64,000 bases of DNA from Saprospiraceae bacterium (lineage in GTDB: Bacteria > Bacteroidota > Bacteroidia > Chitinophagales > Saprospiraceae). The stretch covers positions 62,001-126,000 of the forward strand of contig JADKBS010000012.1 of the NCBI GenBank assembly GCA_016714985.1. The letters are read 5' to 3'. Both the position numbers and the translations under genes were made by a program. Below are positions 1 through 8,837 of this stretch, one piece after another (within the stretch, counting starts at the first letter, position 1; each line of letters opens with the position of its first letter). The notes beneath the pieces were generated by a model. It saw only the letters and a program-made list of their open reading frames with translations, did not search any database and had not been told where the DNA came from.

Positions 1-61
1 CACCGTGGTGGGAGCAATTGCAGGCGGCGTCATCGGTTGGATTTTTGGCAAAGTCAAATAA
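1..61 (+). CDS. C-terminal end of a glycine-rich membrane-type protein (partial)
   Basis: An open frame enters from the left edge and gives 19 codons before TAA at 59-61. The tail reads TVVGAIAGGVIGWIFGKVK: small residues spaced as in a glycine zipper, then a tryptophan and a basic end. This is the usual look of a short membrane-spanning or membrane-associated C-terminus. The N-terminal part lies outside the window, so family and function cannot be named. It is followed after about 100 bases by the hybrid sensor gene on the same strand. Confidence 0.55.
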   Translation, partial: TVVGAIAGGVIGWIFGKVK

Positions 62-158
62 GGCAAAACACCTAAAACCAGCGGCATTTCAGAATTCATT
101 TTGGAATGCCGCATTTGTTTTTAATTTCAGCGCAGATTTTGATGAAAACAATCTGCCC

Positions 159-3119
159 ATGTTTCGCAAACTATTTCAACTTGCCGTCCTATCCCTTGCG
201 ACCATGCCACTTATTGCCCAGCAATCCACTGCTGACAGCCTGCGAAGTCTATTTGTGAAGGAAAAAGACCCGCTCAAAAAAGCGTATTTTTACTACGACC
301 TCGCCGATTTTTTGATGAAGGAAAAACCGGAAGCGGGCCTTGCATTCGCCGATACGCTCGAACAATTGGCGAAGGCCGCACGAGACCCAAAGAGCCGAGC
401 CAGGGTCGAAATCCTCCGGGGCTATTCACTGTACGAACAAGGTAAATATGCAGATGCCATGCCCCCTTACAAGCGGGCTTTGGCGATTGCCATGCAAACT
501 ACCGACCTCGAACTGCAAGGCAAGGCACTCAATTCCGTAGGGAATGTTTTTCACAACATCGGGCGGAACGACAGCGCCATTGTTTACCTGACGCAGTCGG
601 CAAAAATCAAGGAAGAATTGGGCAACATGAAGGACGTTGCGGCGGTGTACTCCAATATTGGCAATGTTTTCAGCGACGAAAAATCGCCCGACAAAGCCAT
701 TGAGTGGCTGCAAAAATCATTGGCCATCCGCCTCAGCCTTCCTGACGGGGAAAAGGGTGCCATTGTTTGCTACAACAACCTCTCGGTCGCCTACAATGGC
801 AAAGAGGACTACGACAAGGCCATTGAATACGCACAACGGGGCTTTGACCTCGCCATGCAAACTGGCAATAAATTCCATGCAGGCGTACTGGCGGGCAGCC
901 TTGGGCATCTTTGGCTTGAAAAACGAAACCTCGACAAGTCCATCGAGATGAGCAACCTTGCCGTGCAACTGTTGACGGAGACGAACCGACGCTCGAACCT
1001 TGTGTTTCCCTATACCAACCTCTCCGAAGCATGGTGGCGCAAAGGAAATTATCAGAAAGCATTGGAAACCAACCAGTTGGGCTATGCCATCATGGAGGAG
1101 CTAAAGCTTATCGAACCGCTGGAAGTTTACTATGAGAATTTTGCGAACGTCTATGAGAGCATGGGCGACCACAAGCAGGCGCTTGTTTGGTTCAAAAAAT
1201 TCATGGTGCTGGACGATTCGCTGTTCAACAAGGAGAAACTGGAAGCCATCGCCGAGGTAGAGGCAAAGTTTGAAACGGAGAAAAAGGAGGCGCAATTAGC
1301 GAGGCAAAAATTGGATTTGGAGCGCCAGTCGAGCCAAAAGCGGACCATACTCATCAGCGCAATTGCAGCTATGCTGGCGCTTGGGGGCGGTTTTCAGTAT
1401 TTGCGGAGCAAACAGCGCATTAAACAAAAAGAAGCCGAGCTCGCCGCCCAACTCGAACATGCCGAGGCCGACAAACTGCGGGAAATGGACACCCTAAAAT
1501 CCACCTTCTTCGCCAATATCAGCCACGAGTTCCGCACGCCGCTCACACTCATCGTCAGCCCATTGGAGCAGATGATAAATGGCAGTTTCCAAGGCGATTT
1601 CCAGAAATACTATCGCATCATGCACCGCAACGGCAAGCGGCTGCTCGACCTCGTGAACCAACTCCTCGACCTCAGCCGCCTCGAAGGTGGCAAGCTGAAA
1701 TTGCAGGTGGCAGAAGGCGATTTGGTGGGATTTGTAAAGGCTGTAGCCTATTCTTTCGAGAGCCTAGCTATGCGGAAACAAATTGATTATCAAATCATTG
1801 TAGAGGAGCGTCCTGCTGCCTCCTATTTCGACAAGGACAAGGTGGAGAAGATTTTGAGCAACCTTATTTCAAATGCCTTCAAGTTCACGAATGATGGTGG
1901 TAGGATTGAAGTACGAATGACAATGGACTATTCACAAAGGTCAGGCGACAAGTCGGGCGGCGACTTCAAGTCGCCGCCCGACTTAGGCACAATCGTCAAT
2001 CGCCAATCGTCAATCCAAATCAAAGACAACGGCATGGGCATCCCCGCCGACCAGTTGCCACATATTTTTGAGCGCTTCGCAAAAACGGTTACCTCGGAAC
2101 TGCAACCCGGCAGTGGTATCGGACTGGCTTTGACGAAGGAACTGGTGGAACTGCACAAAGGTAAAATCGAGGTAGAAAGCAGGGAAGGGGAGGGGACGAT
2201 TTTTACAGTAATACTGCCAGTTGATAGGGATGCTTTCGATGAGCATGAAATCAATTTAAGTACACCAAATGTCCTTGAACAACCAGCAATTTCAACTTCG
2301 GAAACAACATCGGGGGTAAAAGCTACCATACCAATTTCAACAGACTTCCAATCCGCCATTCTCCAGCCGCAGTCCCCAATCTTATTGGTCGTCGAAGACA
2401 ACCCCGACGTTCGCAATTACATTGCAGACCAGTTCCGGGAGCAGTACCAAATCATAGAGGCGGAGAACGGTCGGCTCGGCCTGGAAAAAGCGCTCGAAAC
2501 CACCCCCGACCTCGTCATTAGCGACATCATGATGCCGGAAATGGATGGCACGGAATTTTGTAAACAATTGAAAATCAACGAGAAAACAAGCCATATCCCC
2601 GTCGTGATGCTCACCGCCCTCGCCGAGCAGGGTGACCGCATCAAGGGCCTCGAACTCGGTGCCGACGATTACCTCATCAAGCCATTCGATGCCAAGGAAC
2701 TGACCGTGCGGGTGGCCAACCTCATTGCCGGAAGGCAAAAATTGCAGGAGCATTACCGAAGGTCGCTGAACAGCTTCGCCCCTATTGCCGAGTTGAAGGC
2801 AGAAAGCGTGGACGCCGTTTTTTTGAAAAAGGTCAGAGAAGCGGTGGAGGCAAATATGGAGGAAGAGAGCTTCAGCGTCGTGGAACTTGGCGCTCAGGTG
2901 GGCATGAGCCGCAGCCAATTGCACCGCAAGCTGTCTGCGCTGACAGGCTTCTCGCCCAACGAGGTCATCCGCAATATGCGCCTCGAAAAGGCAAAGCAAC
3001 TGCTGGAAAAACGGGTGGGCAACGCCTCCGAGGTGGCGTATATGACAGGATTTAACTCGCCGGCCTATTTTGCCAAATGCTTCAAGGATTATTTTGGGGT
3101 GACGCCGAGTGAGGTTTAA
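159..3119 (+). CDS. Hybrid two-component system: TPR sensor, histidine kinase, receiver, AraC-type regulator
   Basis: This 986-residue protein joins sensing and transcriptional output in one chain. The ATG at 159 is chosen because a signal peptide follows at once (MFRKLFQLAVLSLATMPLIAQ); the open frame runs further upstream without such a signal. TPR repeats fill about residues 60-370, then a coiled stretch and one membrane helix (about 395-413). The kinase has an H-box (NISHEFRTPL, His near 455), an N-box (NLISNAFKF) and G-boxes. A receiver domain starts near 740 with phospho-acceptor Asp near 788 (SDIMMPEMDG), and an AraC-type helix-turn-helix pair closes the protein. Such proteins usually control nearby uptake or catabolic genes; no clear target lies beside it here. 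Its stop overlaps the convergent oxidase stop by a few bases. Confidence 0.93.
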   Translation: MFRKLFQLAVLSLATMPLIAQQSTADSLRSLFVKEKDPLKKAYFYYDLADFLMKEKPEAGLAFADTLEQLAKAARDPKSRARVEILRGYSLYEQGKYADAMPPYKRALAIAMQTTDLELQGKALNSVGNVFHNIGRNDSAIVYLTQSAKIKEELGNMKDVAAVYSNIGNVFSDEKSPDKAIEWLQKSLAIRLSLPDGEKGAIVCYNNLSVAYNGKEDYDKAIEYAQRGFDLAMQTGNKFHAGVLAGSLGHLWLEKRNLDKSIEMSNLAVQLLTETNRRSNLVFPYTNLSEAWWRKGNYQKALETNQLGYAIMEELKLIEPLEVYYENFANVYESMGDHKQALVWFKKFMVLDDSLFNKEKLEAIAEVEAKFETEKKEAQLARQKLDLERQSSQKRTILISAIAAMLALGGGFQYLRSKQRIKQKEAELAAQLEHAEADKLREMDTLKSTFFANISHEFRTPLTLIVSPLEQMINGSFQGDFQKYYRIMHRNGKRLLDLVNQLLDLSRLEGGKLKLQVAEGDLVGFVKAVAYSFESLAMRKQIDYQIIVEERPAASYFDKDKVEKILSNLISNAFKFTNDGGRIEVRMTMDYSQRSGDKSGGDFKSPPDLGTIVNRQSSIQIKDNGMGIPADQLPHIFERFAKTVTSELQPGSGIGLALTKELVELHKGKIEVESREGEGTIFTVILPVDRDAFDEHEINLSTPNVLEQPAISTSETTSGVKATIPISTDFQSAILQPQSPILLVVEDNPDVRNYIADQFREQYQIIEAENGRLGLEKALETTPDLVISDIMMPEMDGTEFCKQLKINEKTSHIPVVMLTALAEQGDRIKGLELGADDYLIKPFDAKELTVRVANLIAGRQKLQEHYRRSLNSFAPIAELKAESVDAVFLKKVREAVEANMEEESFSVVELGAQVGMSRSQLHRKLSALTGFSPNEVIRNMRLEKAKQLLEKRVGNASEVAYMTGFNSPAYFAKCFKDYFGVTPSEV

Positions 3120-4303
3120 GTCTTGTTCCTCGCCTCCTCCGCCGACTTCGTATCCTTCGACAAGTCCCGCCAACGGTACCTTGCTGCCCATCGGTGCCCC
3201 TCGCCCAAGGCTGCCGCCGCAATCATCTCCCCCAGCACTGGCCCCATTTTCATGGCATGGCCGCTGCCGCCCGCACCTACGGTCAGGTTGCTGAGGCGGG
3301 GATGTCGGTCAATCCAGAAGTGGCCGTCTAAAGTGTCACAATACAGGCAGCGTCGGGTGTGTACGATGGGTGCGTCCGCAAGGGCAGGTATGCTCTCCCG
3401 CAGGAATGCCCGTAAATGGGCAATATCCGCCTCGTAAACCACCCGTTCATCCTGCTCCGGGTGCAGTTCTAGGCCAGGGCCATGGTTGGCGATTTTCACT
3501 ACGCCAGCCATGGGGTGCAAGGGGAAGCCGTACCAGCCCGTGGCGGCGATGGCCGCCCCGAAAACCGTAAAATTAGGGAATGTGAAAAGTTCCGGTCGGT
3601 TTGGTTTCAAATGAAAGACGGGGTGGCCAGTGGCTTTCATCACGCCCTGCAATTCGGGCAGCAGCGTGTGGGTGAAATGTCCCGCACAGACAATGAAATG
3701 CCCTGCCTGGAACTCGCTGCCTTCCCTTGTTTTCACGCTGACCACCTGCCCATTTTTTTCTTCGAAAAAAGCAGCCGTCTGCCCTTCGTGGATCTCCACA
3801 CCAAGTTGCGTAGCGTACCCTGCCAAGGTGGTGACGACCTTGGAGGACTCCACATAGCCCGCCCTTCGATGGATGAACCCATCCACATAAACGCCGGGAT
3901 TGAAAGCGGGGTAACGTTCCCTGATCGCCTGACTGTCAAGCCGTTCGGGCTGGTGGCCTTTGCGCAGCAGGTTCTCGTAGCTGGCGTTTTCGAAGCTGTT
4001 GGAGCTGGGTTCGAGGGGGTTTTTCACCAAGAGCAGAAAGCCAGTTTCATGGTACAGGGTGTCGTTGAACAGTTCGTTCCATGCCTTCCAACCGCTGATG
4101 CAGTGGTCGGCCATGTCCATGTACTCGGTGTCGGAGCCGTACTCCATCCGCACGATTTTGCTGATGTCGGTACTGGCGGCCAAGGGGTGGGGGAGCGAGT
4201 CGGGGTTCAGCAAGCCCACCGAGTGGCCCCGCTTGCGCAGCTCGATAGCCGTGGTGACGCCCATGATGCCGCAGCCGATGAGGAGGAAGTCGTAGCTTTT
4301 CAT
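3116..4303 (-). CDS. FAD-dependent amine oxidase of the DAO / monomeric sarcosine oxidase group
   Basis: The 395-residue product begins with a dinucleotide-binding motif (LLIGCGIMGVTTAIELRKRG), as in the DAO family. The C-terminal RRCLYCDTLDGHFWIDRHP followed by GAGGSGHAMKMGPVLGE matches the segment of monomeric sarcosine and N-methyltryptophan oxidases in which a cysteine (near residue 317 here) carries covalently bound flavin. The family oxidises secondary amines or N-methyl amino acids to imines with release of H2O2. The substrate cannot be read from the sequence; sarcosine, pipecolate or a related N-alkyl amino acid are options. No signal peptide is seen, so it is cytoplasmic. It is a lone gene, convergent with the sensor gene. 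Confidence 0.85.
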   Translation of the reverse strand: MKSYDFLLIGCGIMGVTTAIELRKRGHSVGLLNPDSLPHPLAASTDISKIVRMEYGSDTEYMDMADHCISGWKAWNELFNDTLYHETGFLLLVKNPLEPSSNSFENASYENLLRKGHQPERLDSQAIRERYPAFNPGVYVDGFIHRRAGYVESSKVVTTLAGYATQLGVEIHEGQTAAFFEEKNGQVVSVKTREGSEFQAGHFIVCAGHFTHTLLPELQGVMKATGHPVFHLKPNRPELFTFPNFTVFGAAIAATGWYGFPLHPMAGVVKIANHGPGLELHPEQDERVVYEADIAHLRAFLRESIPALADAPIVHTRRCLYCDTLDGHFWIDRHPRLSNLTVGAGGSGHAMKMGPVLGEMIAAAALGEGHRWAARYRWRDLSKDTKSAEEARNKT

Positions 4304-4497
4304 TGCGTAAATATACGGATGGGCGTCTTCACAAGCAGTTTCAAAGAAATTTCTAAATTGCGTTCGCTTAGTTCACCATAAGTAGATTTATGATTTTAGA
4401 TTTACGACTTACGATTGGGAACTGCTTGAATTTCAATTGCTTGCATCAAAATTCAAATCTAAACTAATTTCGTTGACCTAATTAAAATGCCTAATTG

Positions 4498-6611
4498 ATG
4501 AAATCAATCTATTCTTTAATTATTTCATTGTTTTGCTATCAAGTGTTACTTGCACAATGGGAACCGACCATCGGGCCTTTTGGCGGTGACATCTTAGACT
4601 TAAAGAAAAACGACAGTTATTTGTTTGCGTCCACCTATAACGGACTTTTCCGCTCAGCAGATGGAGGGCATAACTGGTCTAAGTTGAGCATTACCCCAAA
4701 TGGTATTTCTACTTATGGTTTAGGTATCAATGGGAATAGTTTGGTAGTTGTTGGGTATGAGGAATGGGGAATTTACTTACCACTATTGTTCAAAAGCGAC
4801 GACAATGGAAATAATTGGTATCAACTCAACTTGCCTGACACATTAGAGTTTGTGGATATTGCAGTGACTGACTTTGCAATTTATGTACTTGGCAACCACA
4901 ATTTGATATTTACAACGGATGGAGGGCAAAATTGGCAGAACAGTGCGGTCAATTCATCTGAGGCGTATCCTTGGACTATTACCAGCTTTAACCAATCAGT
5001 TTATATTGGAGGTGGCGCCAAAATCTACCGTTCAGCAGTTGACGGAGATACCTGGACAGCACTTCCAATTCCAGGGATGACCACAGGTGTTGATATTCTA
5101 CAGGTATTGGATGAGGTAATTTTCGCCAGGGGGGGAACGAATGCCCTTTTTGTTTCCTCGGATAGCGGGCAAACATGGCAAAAATCACAAACCACTAATT
5201 GGTCGAATGGGTGGCCCAATTTTGTGAAAATTGGGGATACCTACTATGAAAATGAAATCTACATTGTTAGGAAATCAATTGATGTTGGCAACACTTGGTC
5301 AAACGTTCTGAATAATGACAATATCTCAACTTATAGAATGATAAATTATGGAGAAGAACTGATGGTGGGTTCATTTGACCAAGGCATACTTCGTTCTACT
5401 GATTTTGGTCATTCTTTTCATCCTTCTAACAAAGGGTTGGATGCGTCAAATCCAAGGCATTTAGCTATTGGTAATGGCAAATTATTAGCAGGATGCGACT
5501 ATATCGGCTTTTTTCAATATGATATTGGACAAGCGGTTTGGGATACCACAATTTATTATCCAATTAAGTTTGATTTTGGCGACATCGCAGCCATACAGGA
5601 CAAGATTTTTGTCACAAATGATTTTGGTAAAATAGTTCGTTCGGATGATGGTGGATTAAATTGGGAGGACATAACACCAGATGAGAGTGCTTTTTCCTTT
5701 AATTTCGAAAATTTAACTGTTGACACTGACACCTTGTATGCCACAGGGAACTGGGTAGCTGGGTCAAATGTACCACTTCACAAATCCAAAGACTTTGGTC
5801 AAAGTTGGGAGCTAATTGAAATTCAAGTTAATGGGGTGGATTATTGGCCAATATTTTTTGCCAGAAATGAGGATTACCTGTTCATGGCTGATGTTTATAA
5901 CGTCTTTCGCTCAAGCGACAGCGGCCAAACTTGGGAAATCATCAACCAAAGTATGGCGCTGGCGTTCCCTGCTAGAATATATGATTTAACTGTAGCAAAC
6001 AATCTCTTATTTGTGATATTGCATGATGGTGCATATAATCGCCTCTATATTTCGCCGAACAGTAGTGACCAATGGCAGTTGGCAGATTCCGGCATCAGTC
6101 TGAATAATTTTTTGGGAGGCGTTGGTAATATTATCAGTGTAGGTGGAGTTTTGGTCGCTTCAACTATCAGCCATGTTGATGGCCTTTTTGTTTCATATGA
6201 TAATGCAATAACTTGGCAACCCTTCAACGATGGGCCTTTTCGGGCTGAGGCCGAGAAATAGTCACGGATATATCTTTATGTCGGCTTGTCTGACCATGGA
6301 GGCGCTGCCGCAGCCTTAGCGATTTTGGAATCTCAGGCGCTACCAATGGTTCCCCAATGACCAATGCAAGGGTTGAAGTGTACCCGAATCCGAACTTAGG
6401 TAACTTTGAAGTGCTCTTTGTAGGCGAGCAAGCAGAAATCGTTGAATTTGAGGTGTTCGATTATCAAGGAAAGCGCATGCTGCAATCAACAACCAGTACC
6501 AATCAAGCCAAGCAAGTTTTGCTGTCTGAGAACGTTTCAGGACTTTATTTTCTGAGGGGGAAGTCCAATCATGCATCTTACGTGGCTAGGATTGCGGTAG
6601 TCGAGCATTGA
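4498..6611 (+). pseudogene. Secreted BNR-repeat protein with T9SS sorting domain, interrupted by indels
   Basis: The first part (ATG 4498 to TAG 6259-6261) has a signal peptide (MKSIYSLIISLFCYQVLLAQ) and many BNR/Asp-box motifs (SDDNGNNW, TTDGGQNW, SSDSGQTW, SDDGGLNW), the mark of sialidase/VPS10-like beta-propellers. Directly after the stop the same frame reads on as YVGLSDHG, then the frame changes near 6300 and continues as RSLSDFGISG into a T9SS type A sorting domain (VEVYPNPNLGNFEVLF) that ends at 6611. Thus one gene is split by a small deletion giving an in-frame stop and by a second indel. The protein would be exported and attached to the surface or released. The gene is more AT-rich than its neighbours. 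Consensus error or real decay are both possible. Confidence 0.8.
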
Positions 6612-6645
6612 AAGTGGCAGGCCTTTTTTGATGCTTTTGGAATAA

Positions 6646-6864
6646 GCAGAACTTGAAGGAATAACTGAAGTTGAGTACGTCACCTCCAAAATCAAGGACT
6701 ATATCGCCTTTGGTGTCAAAAAGGTCATTTGGATTTTCACAAAGGAACGCATTGTCTATGTCGCAACGCCGCAACTGCCTTGGCTCACCTATGATTGGAG
6801 CGGCGAAATCGAAGTAGTGGAGGGCGTCAGTTTCAAACTTGACGATTTGGTGAAAGCTGGCTAA
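6646..6864 (+). pseudogene. C-terminal remnant of a Uma2 family (DUF820) nuclease-like protein
   Basis: A frame without a start codon, preceded by a stop at 6643-6645, reads TSKIKDYIAFGVKKVIWIF, then KERIVYVATPQ and ends EGVSFKLDDLVKAG. This is the typical C-terminal half of Uma2 proteins, which have a PD-(D/E)XK-like fold: the IKDYIAFGVKKVIWI helix-strand unit and the final SFKLDD stretch. The catalytic N-terminal half is missing. It lies between the broken BNR gene and a terminator, so it is debris of an earlier gene. Uma2 genes often occur as many scattered copies and their cellular role is not settled. Confidence 0.65.
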
Positions 6865-6887
6865 TCTGACTCATCGTTGAGAAGCCG

Positions 6888-6923
6888 AAACTGCTTGGGG
6901 CAATTCCTCAAGCAGTTTTTTTT
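6888..6923 (+). terminator. Rho-independent terminator after the Uma2 remnant
   Basis: A perfect 10-bp stem (AAACTGCTTG pairing with CAAGCAGTTT), an 11-nt loop and a run of eight T residues. It isolates the TetR promoter that follows within 10 bases. Confidence 0.85.
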
Positions 6924-6930
6924 ATCAAAA

Positions 6931-6962
6931 TTTTGAAAAATAAACCAAATGGTCTATTTTTG
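6931..6962 (+). promoter_or_regulatory. Promoter of the TetR gene with an operator palindrome between -33 and -7
   Basis: TTTTG at 6931-6935 and TATTTTTG at 6955-6962 are separated by 19 bases, a good fit to the Bacteroidota -33/-7 pattern. The inverted repeat AAATAAACC-AAAT-GGTCTATTT (6938-6959, eight of nine positions paired) fills the spacer, so a bound repressor would block polymerase. A TetR gene starts 20 bases on, which suggests autoregulation; that part is inference. Confidence 0.6.
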
Positions 6963-6982
6963 CCCCATCTTTACATTTGAGT

Positions 6983-7597
6983 ATGACAAAGTCAGAAAAA
7001 ACAAGGCAGTTCATCATTGAAAAATCGGCGGCCCTTTTCAACCAAAAAGGCTACAACGGTACGACGCTGGACGACATCATGGAAGCCACGGGACTGAGCA
7101 AGGGCGGCATCTACGGCAATTTCAAGCGGGAAGGCATGGACAAAAAAGGGGTGAAAGACGAAATCGCACTTGCCGCTTTCGACCATGCTGTTGGGCAGGT
7201 TTACAACGCCCTCAAAGAGCGAACCGGGATTATTGAAAACACCTTGGACAAACTGAAAGCCGTCGTCTATTTCTACCGGGAGCGCATCCTGAATCCACCA
7301 GTGGCGGGCGGTTGTCCCATTCAGAACACCGCCGTGGAGGCCGACGACTTGCTGCCCGACCTTCGCAACAAGGTGCAACTGGCTCTGATGGAATGGGAGC
7401 GCCGCATCGTCCGAACCCTTGAAAAAGGCATAGAACGGGGCGAAGTAAGGGCGGATGTTGACAAGGCGGAATTCGCTACGCTGTTCATCGGCACCTTGGA
7501 AGGCGGCATTTTGCTGGCAAGGGCGCAATACAGCCCCAAGCCCTTTGACGTGATGGCTCGGCAATTGGTGCTGCTCATTGATGGGCTTCGGCCATAA
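6983..7597 (+). CDS. TetR/AcrR family transcriptional regulator
   Basis: The 204-residue product has the TetR N-terminal helix-turn-helix (IIEKSAALFNQKGYNGTTLDDIMEATGLSKGGIYGNF) at about residues 8-50 and an all-helical ligand/dimer domain after it. The segment between the recognition helix and the next helix (KREGMDKKGVKDEIA) is longer than in many TetR proteins. ATG 6983 is preferred over an in-frame TTG at 6977 because it fits the promoter better. Operator-like palindromes of related sequence sit upstream (6938-6959) and downstream (7598-7616), the latter before the alpha/beta hydrolase gene. This suggests that the regulator controls itself and that hydrolase. The ligand is unknown. Confidence 0.9.
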   Translation: MTKSEKTRQFIIEKSAALFNQKGYNGTTLDDIMEATGLSKGGIYGNFKREGMDKKGVKDEIALAAFDHAVGQVYNALKERTGIIENTLDKLKAVVYFYRERILNPPVAGGCPIQNTAVEADDLLPDLRNKVQLALMEWERRIVRTLEKGIERGEVRADVDKAEFATLFIGTLEGGILLARAQYSPKPFDVMARQLVLLIDGLRP

Positions 7598-7616
7598 AAT
7601 ATACCAATTGGTTTAA
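7598..7616. promoter_or_regulatory. Second operator-like palindrome, after the TetR gene
   Basis: The sequence AATATACCAATTGGTTTAAT centres on ACCAATTGGT. It resembles the core ACCAAATGGT of the palindrome upstream of the TetR gene. It lies just after the TetR stop and before the tandem repeat that leads into the hydrolase, a sensible place for a second TetR site. Binding is inferred only. Confidence 0.4.
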
Positions 7617-7620
7617 TCAG

Positions 7621-7790
7621 CCCTCATCAACCCTTATCAACCCTTATCAACCCTTATCAACCCTTATCAACCCTTATCAACCTTATCAACCCTTATCAAC
7701 CCTCATCAACCCTCATCAACCCTCATCAACCCTCATCAACCCTCATCAACCCTCATCAACCCTCATCAACCCTCATCAACCCCCTCATCA
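7621..7790. repeat. Tandem repeat, about 16 units of 10 bp (CCCTTATCAA / CCCTCATCAA)
   Basis: One CCCTCATCAA unit, five CCCTTATCAA, one 9-bp unit, one more CCCTTATCAA and eight CCCTCATCAA follow head to tail. The array ends three bases before the ATG of the hydrolase, so it holds the whole leader of that gene. The same unit, in both orientations, recurs at 53.63-53.72 kb. Confidence 0.95.
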
Positions 7791-7793
7791 TCT

Positions 7794-8720
7794 ATGCTAA
7801 TGACCAAATCCCGCTTCGAAATCCCCAATTTCCAATTGGAGACCCTGCCGCAAAAGCAAAAAAGCGAGTACCCATTTTATCTCCTTTTCGTGAAATGGGG
7901 CTTTGCCATTTTGGGCCGCATTTTCCCAAAGCCAGCAGCAAGGCTTGCCTTCAAACTGTTCACTACGCCGAGGATGCGTGCCGTCCATAAGCGCACGGAC
8001 GAGGTCATCGAAAGCGCCCGGCTGTTCGAGCTGCTTTATGGCAAAATCATTTTAAAGGGCTACGAATGGGGTAGGGGAGAGCGGACGGTGTTATTGGTGC
8101 ATGGTTGGGAGAGCCGGGGTACGGCCTTGCGCAGCTTTGTGCCAGGCTTGTTGGCAGCGGGCTTCCGGGTGGTGGCCTTCGACGGGCCAGCACATGGCAA
8201 CTCAGGTGGAAAGCAAACGAACCTACCACATTTCGCAGGGGCGGTACGGGCGGTGCTGAACCAAATCGGCCCCGTGCATGGCATCATCACCCACTCGTTT
8301 GGCGGTTCTACCACTTCGTTTGCGCTGGCGCACTTGGACAATTCCATTTCCATCGAAAAGCTGGTGCTGATAGCCGTGCCTGCCAATACCCGCAAGGTGG
8401 TCGCCGATTTTGCGAAGCTCGTCAACCTGCCCAATCGGGTCTATGACGAAGTAAAGGCCATGATCCACCAACGGCTGAATGGGCTGCATTTCCACGAAAC
8501 CGATTTGGAGGTGTCGTTGGGTCGGGTAAAGGTGAGCGATGTGCTGGTCGTACACGACAAGTTCGATCCTTCGGTGCCGTTCGAGTCGGCGGAGGGCATT
8601 TTTGAAAAATACGACCATGCCAGCCTTTTGGTGACCCATGGGCACGGTCATTTCCAGTTGATGAAACACCCAGAAGTGGTGCGCCGGGTTATTAATTTCT
8701 TGGAAGGCGTGGAGGTTTGA
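7794..8720 (+). CDS. Alpha/beta hydrolase
   Basis: The 308-residue protein has an N-terminal hydrophobic stretch (FYLLFVKWGFAILGRIF) and then an alpha/beta hydrolase core. It shows the oxyanion strand and loop VLLVHGWESRG, the nucleophile elbow THSFGGST (Ser near 168), an acid in VVHDKFDPSVP (Asp near 258) and a late histidine in THGHGHFQL (near 286). These match a serine esterase or lipase-like enzyme; the substrate is unknown. ATG 7794 is used, with ATG 7800 possible. The leader consists of the 10-bp tandem repeat, so repeat number may change the distance between promoter and start. Confidence 0.85.
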   Translation: MLMTKSRFEIPNFQLETLPQKQKSEYPFYLLFVKWGFAILGRIFPKPAARLAFKLFTTPRMRAVHKRTDEVIESARLFELLYGKIILKGYEWGRGERTVLLVHGWESRGTALRSFVPGLLAAGFRVVAFDGPAHGNSGGKQTNLPHFAGAVRAVLNQIGPVHGIITHSFGGSTTSFALAHLDNSISIEKLVLIAVPANTRKVVADFAKLVNLPNRVYDEVKAMIHQRLNGLHFHETDLEVSLGRVKVSDVLVVHDKFDPSVPFESAEGIFEKYDHASLLVTHGHGHFQLMKHPEVVRRVINFLEGVEV

Positions 8721-8751
8721 TTTTCTTCGTAAAATTGCGGCAGAAAAGTAA

Positions 8752-8824
8752 TTGCCAAATTCATTTGGCAACATGATTCTCAAACCTTTGCTCACAAAAT
8801 CATATTGCCAAATAAATTTGGCAA
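8752..8824. promoter_or_regulatory. Twin palindromes upstream of the TerC gene
   Basis: TTGCCAAATTCATTTGGCAA (8752-8771) and TTGCCAAATAAATTTGGCAA (8805-8824) are two perfect 9-bp inverted repeats that differ only in the two central bases. Their centres are 53 bp apart, about five helical turns, and the second ends 13 bases before the TerC start. This is the arrangement expected for two dimer sites of one regulator on the same DNA face. They could also form hairpins in RNA. Confidence 0.65.
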
Positions 8825-8837
8825 CTACCAACACCGT

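Noticed and set aside
7621..7790. Regular repeats that could suggest a CRISPR array
   Set aside because: Units of 10 bp follow each other without spacers and no cas gene is near. The same applies to 11503-11586, 15175-15292 and 51902-52111.
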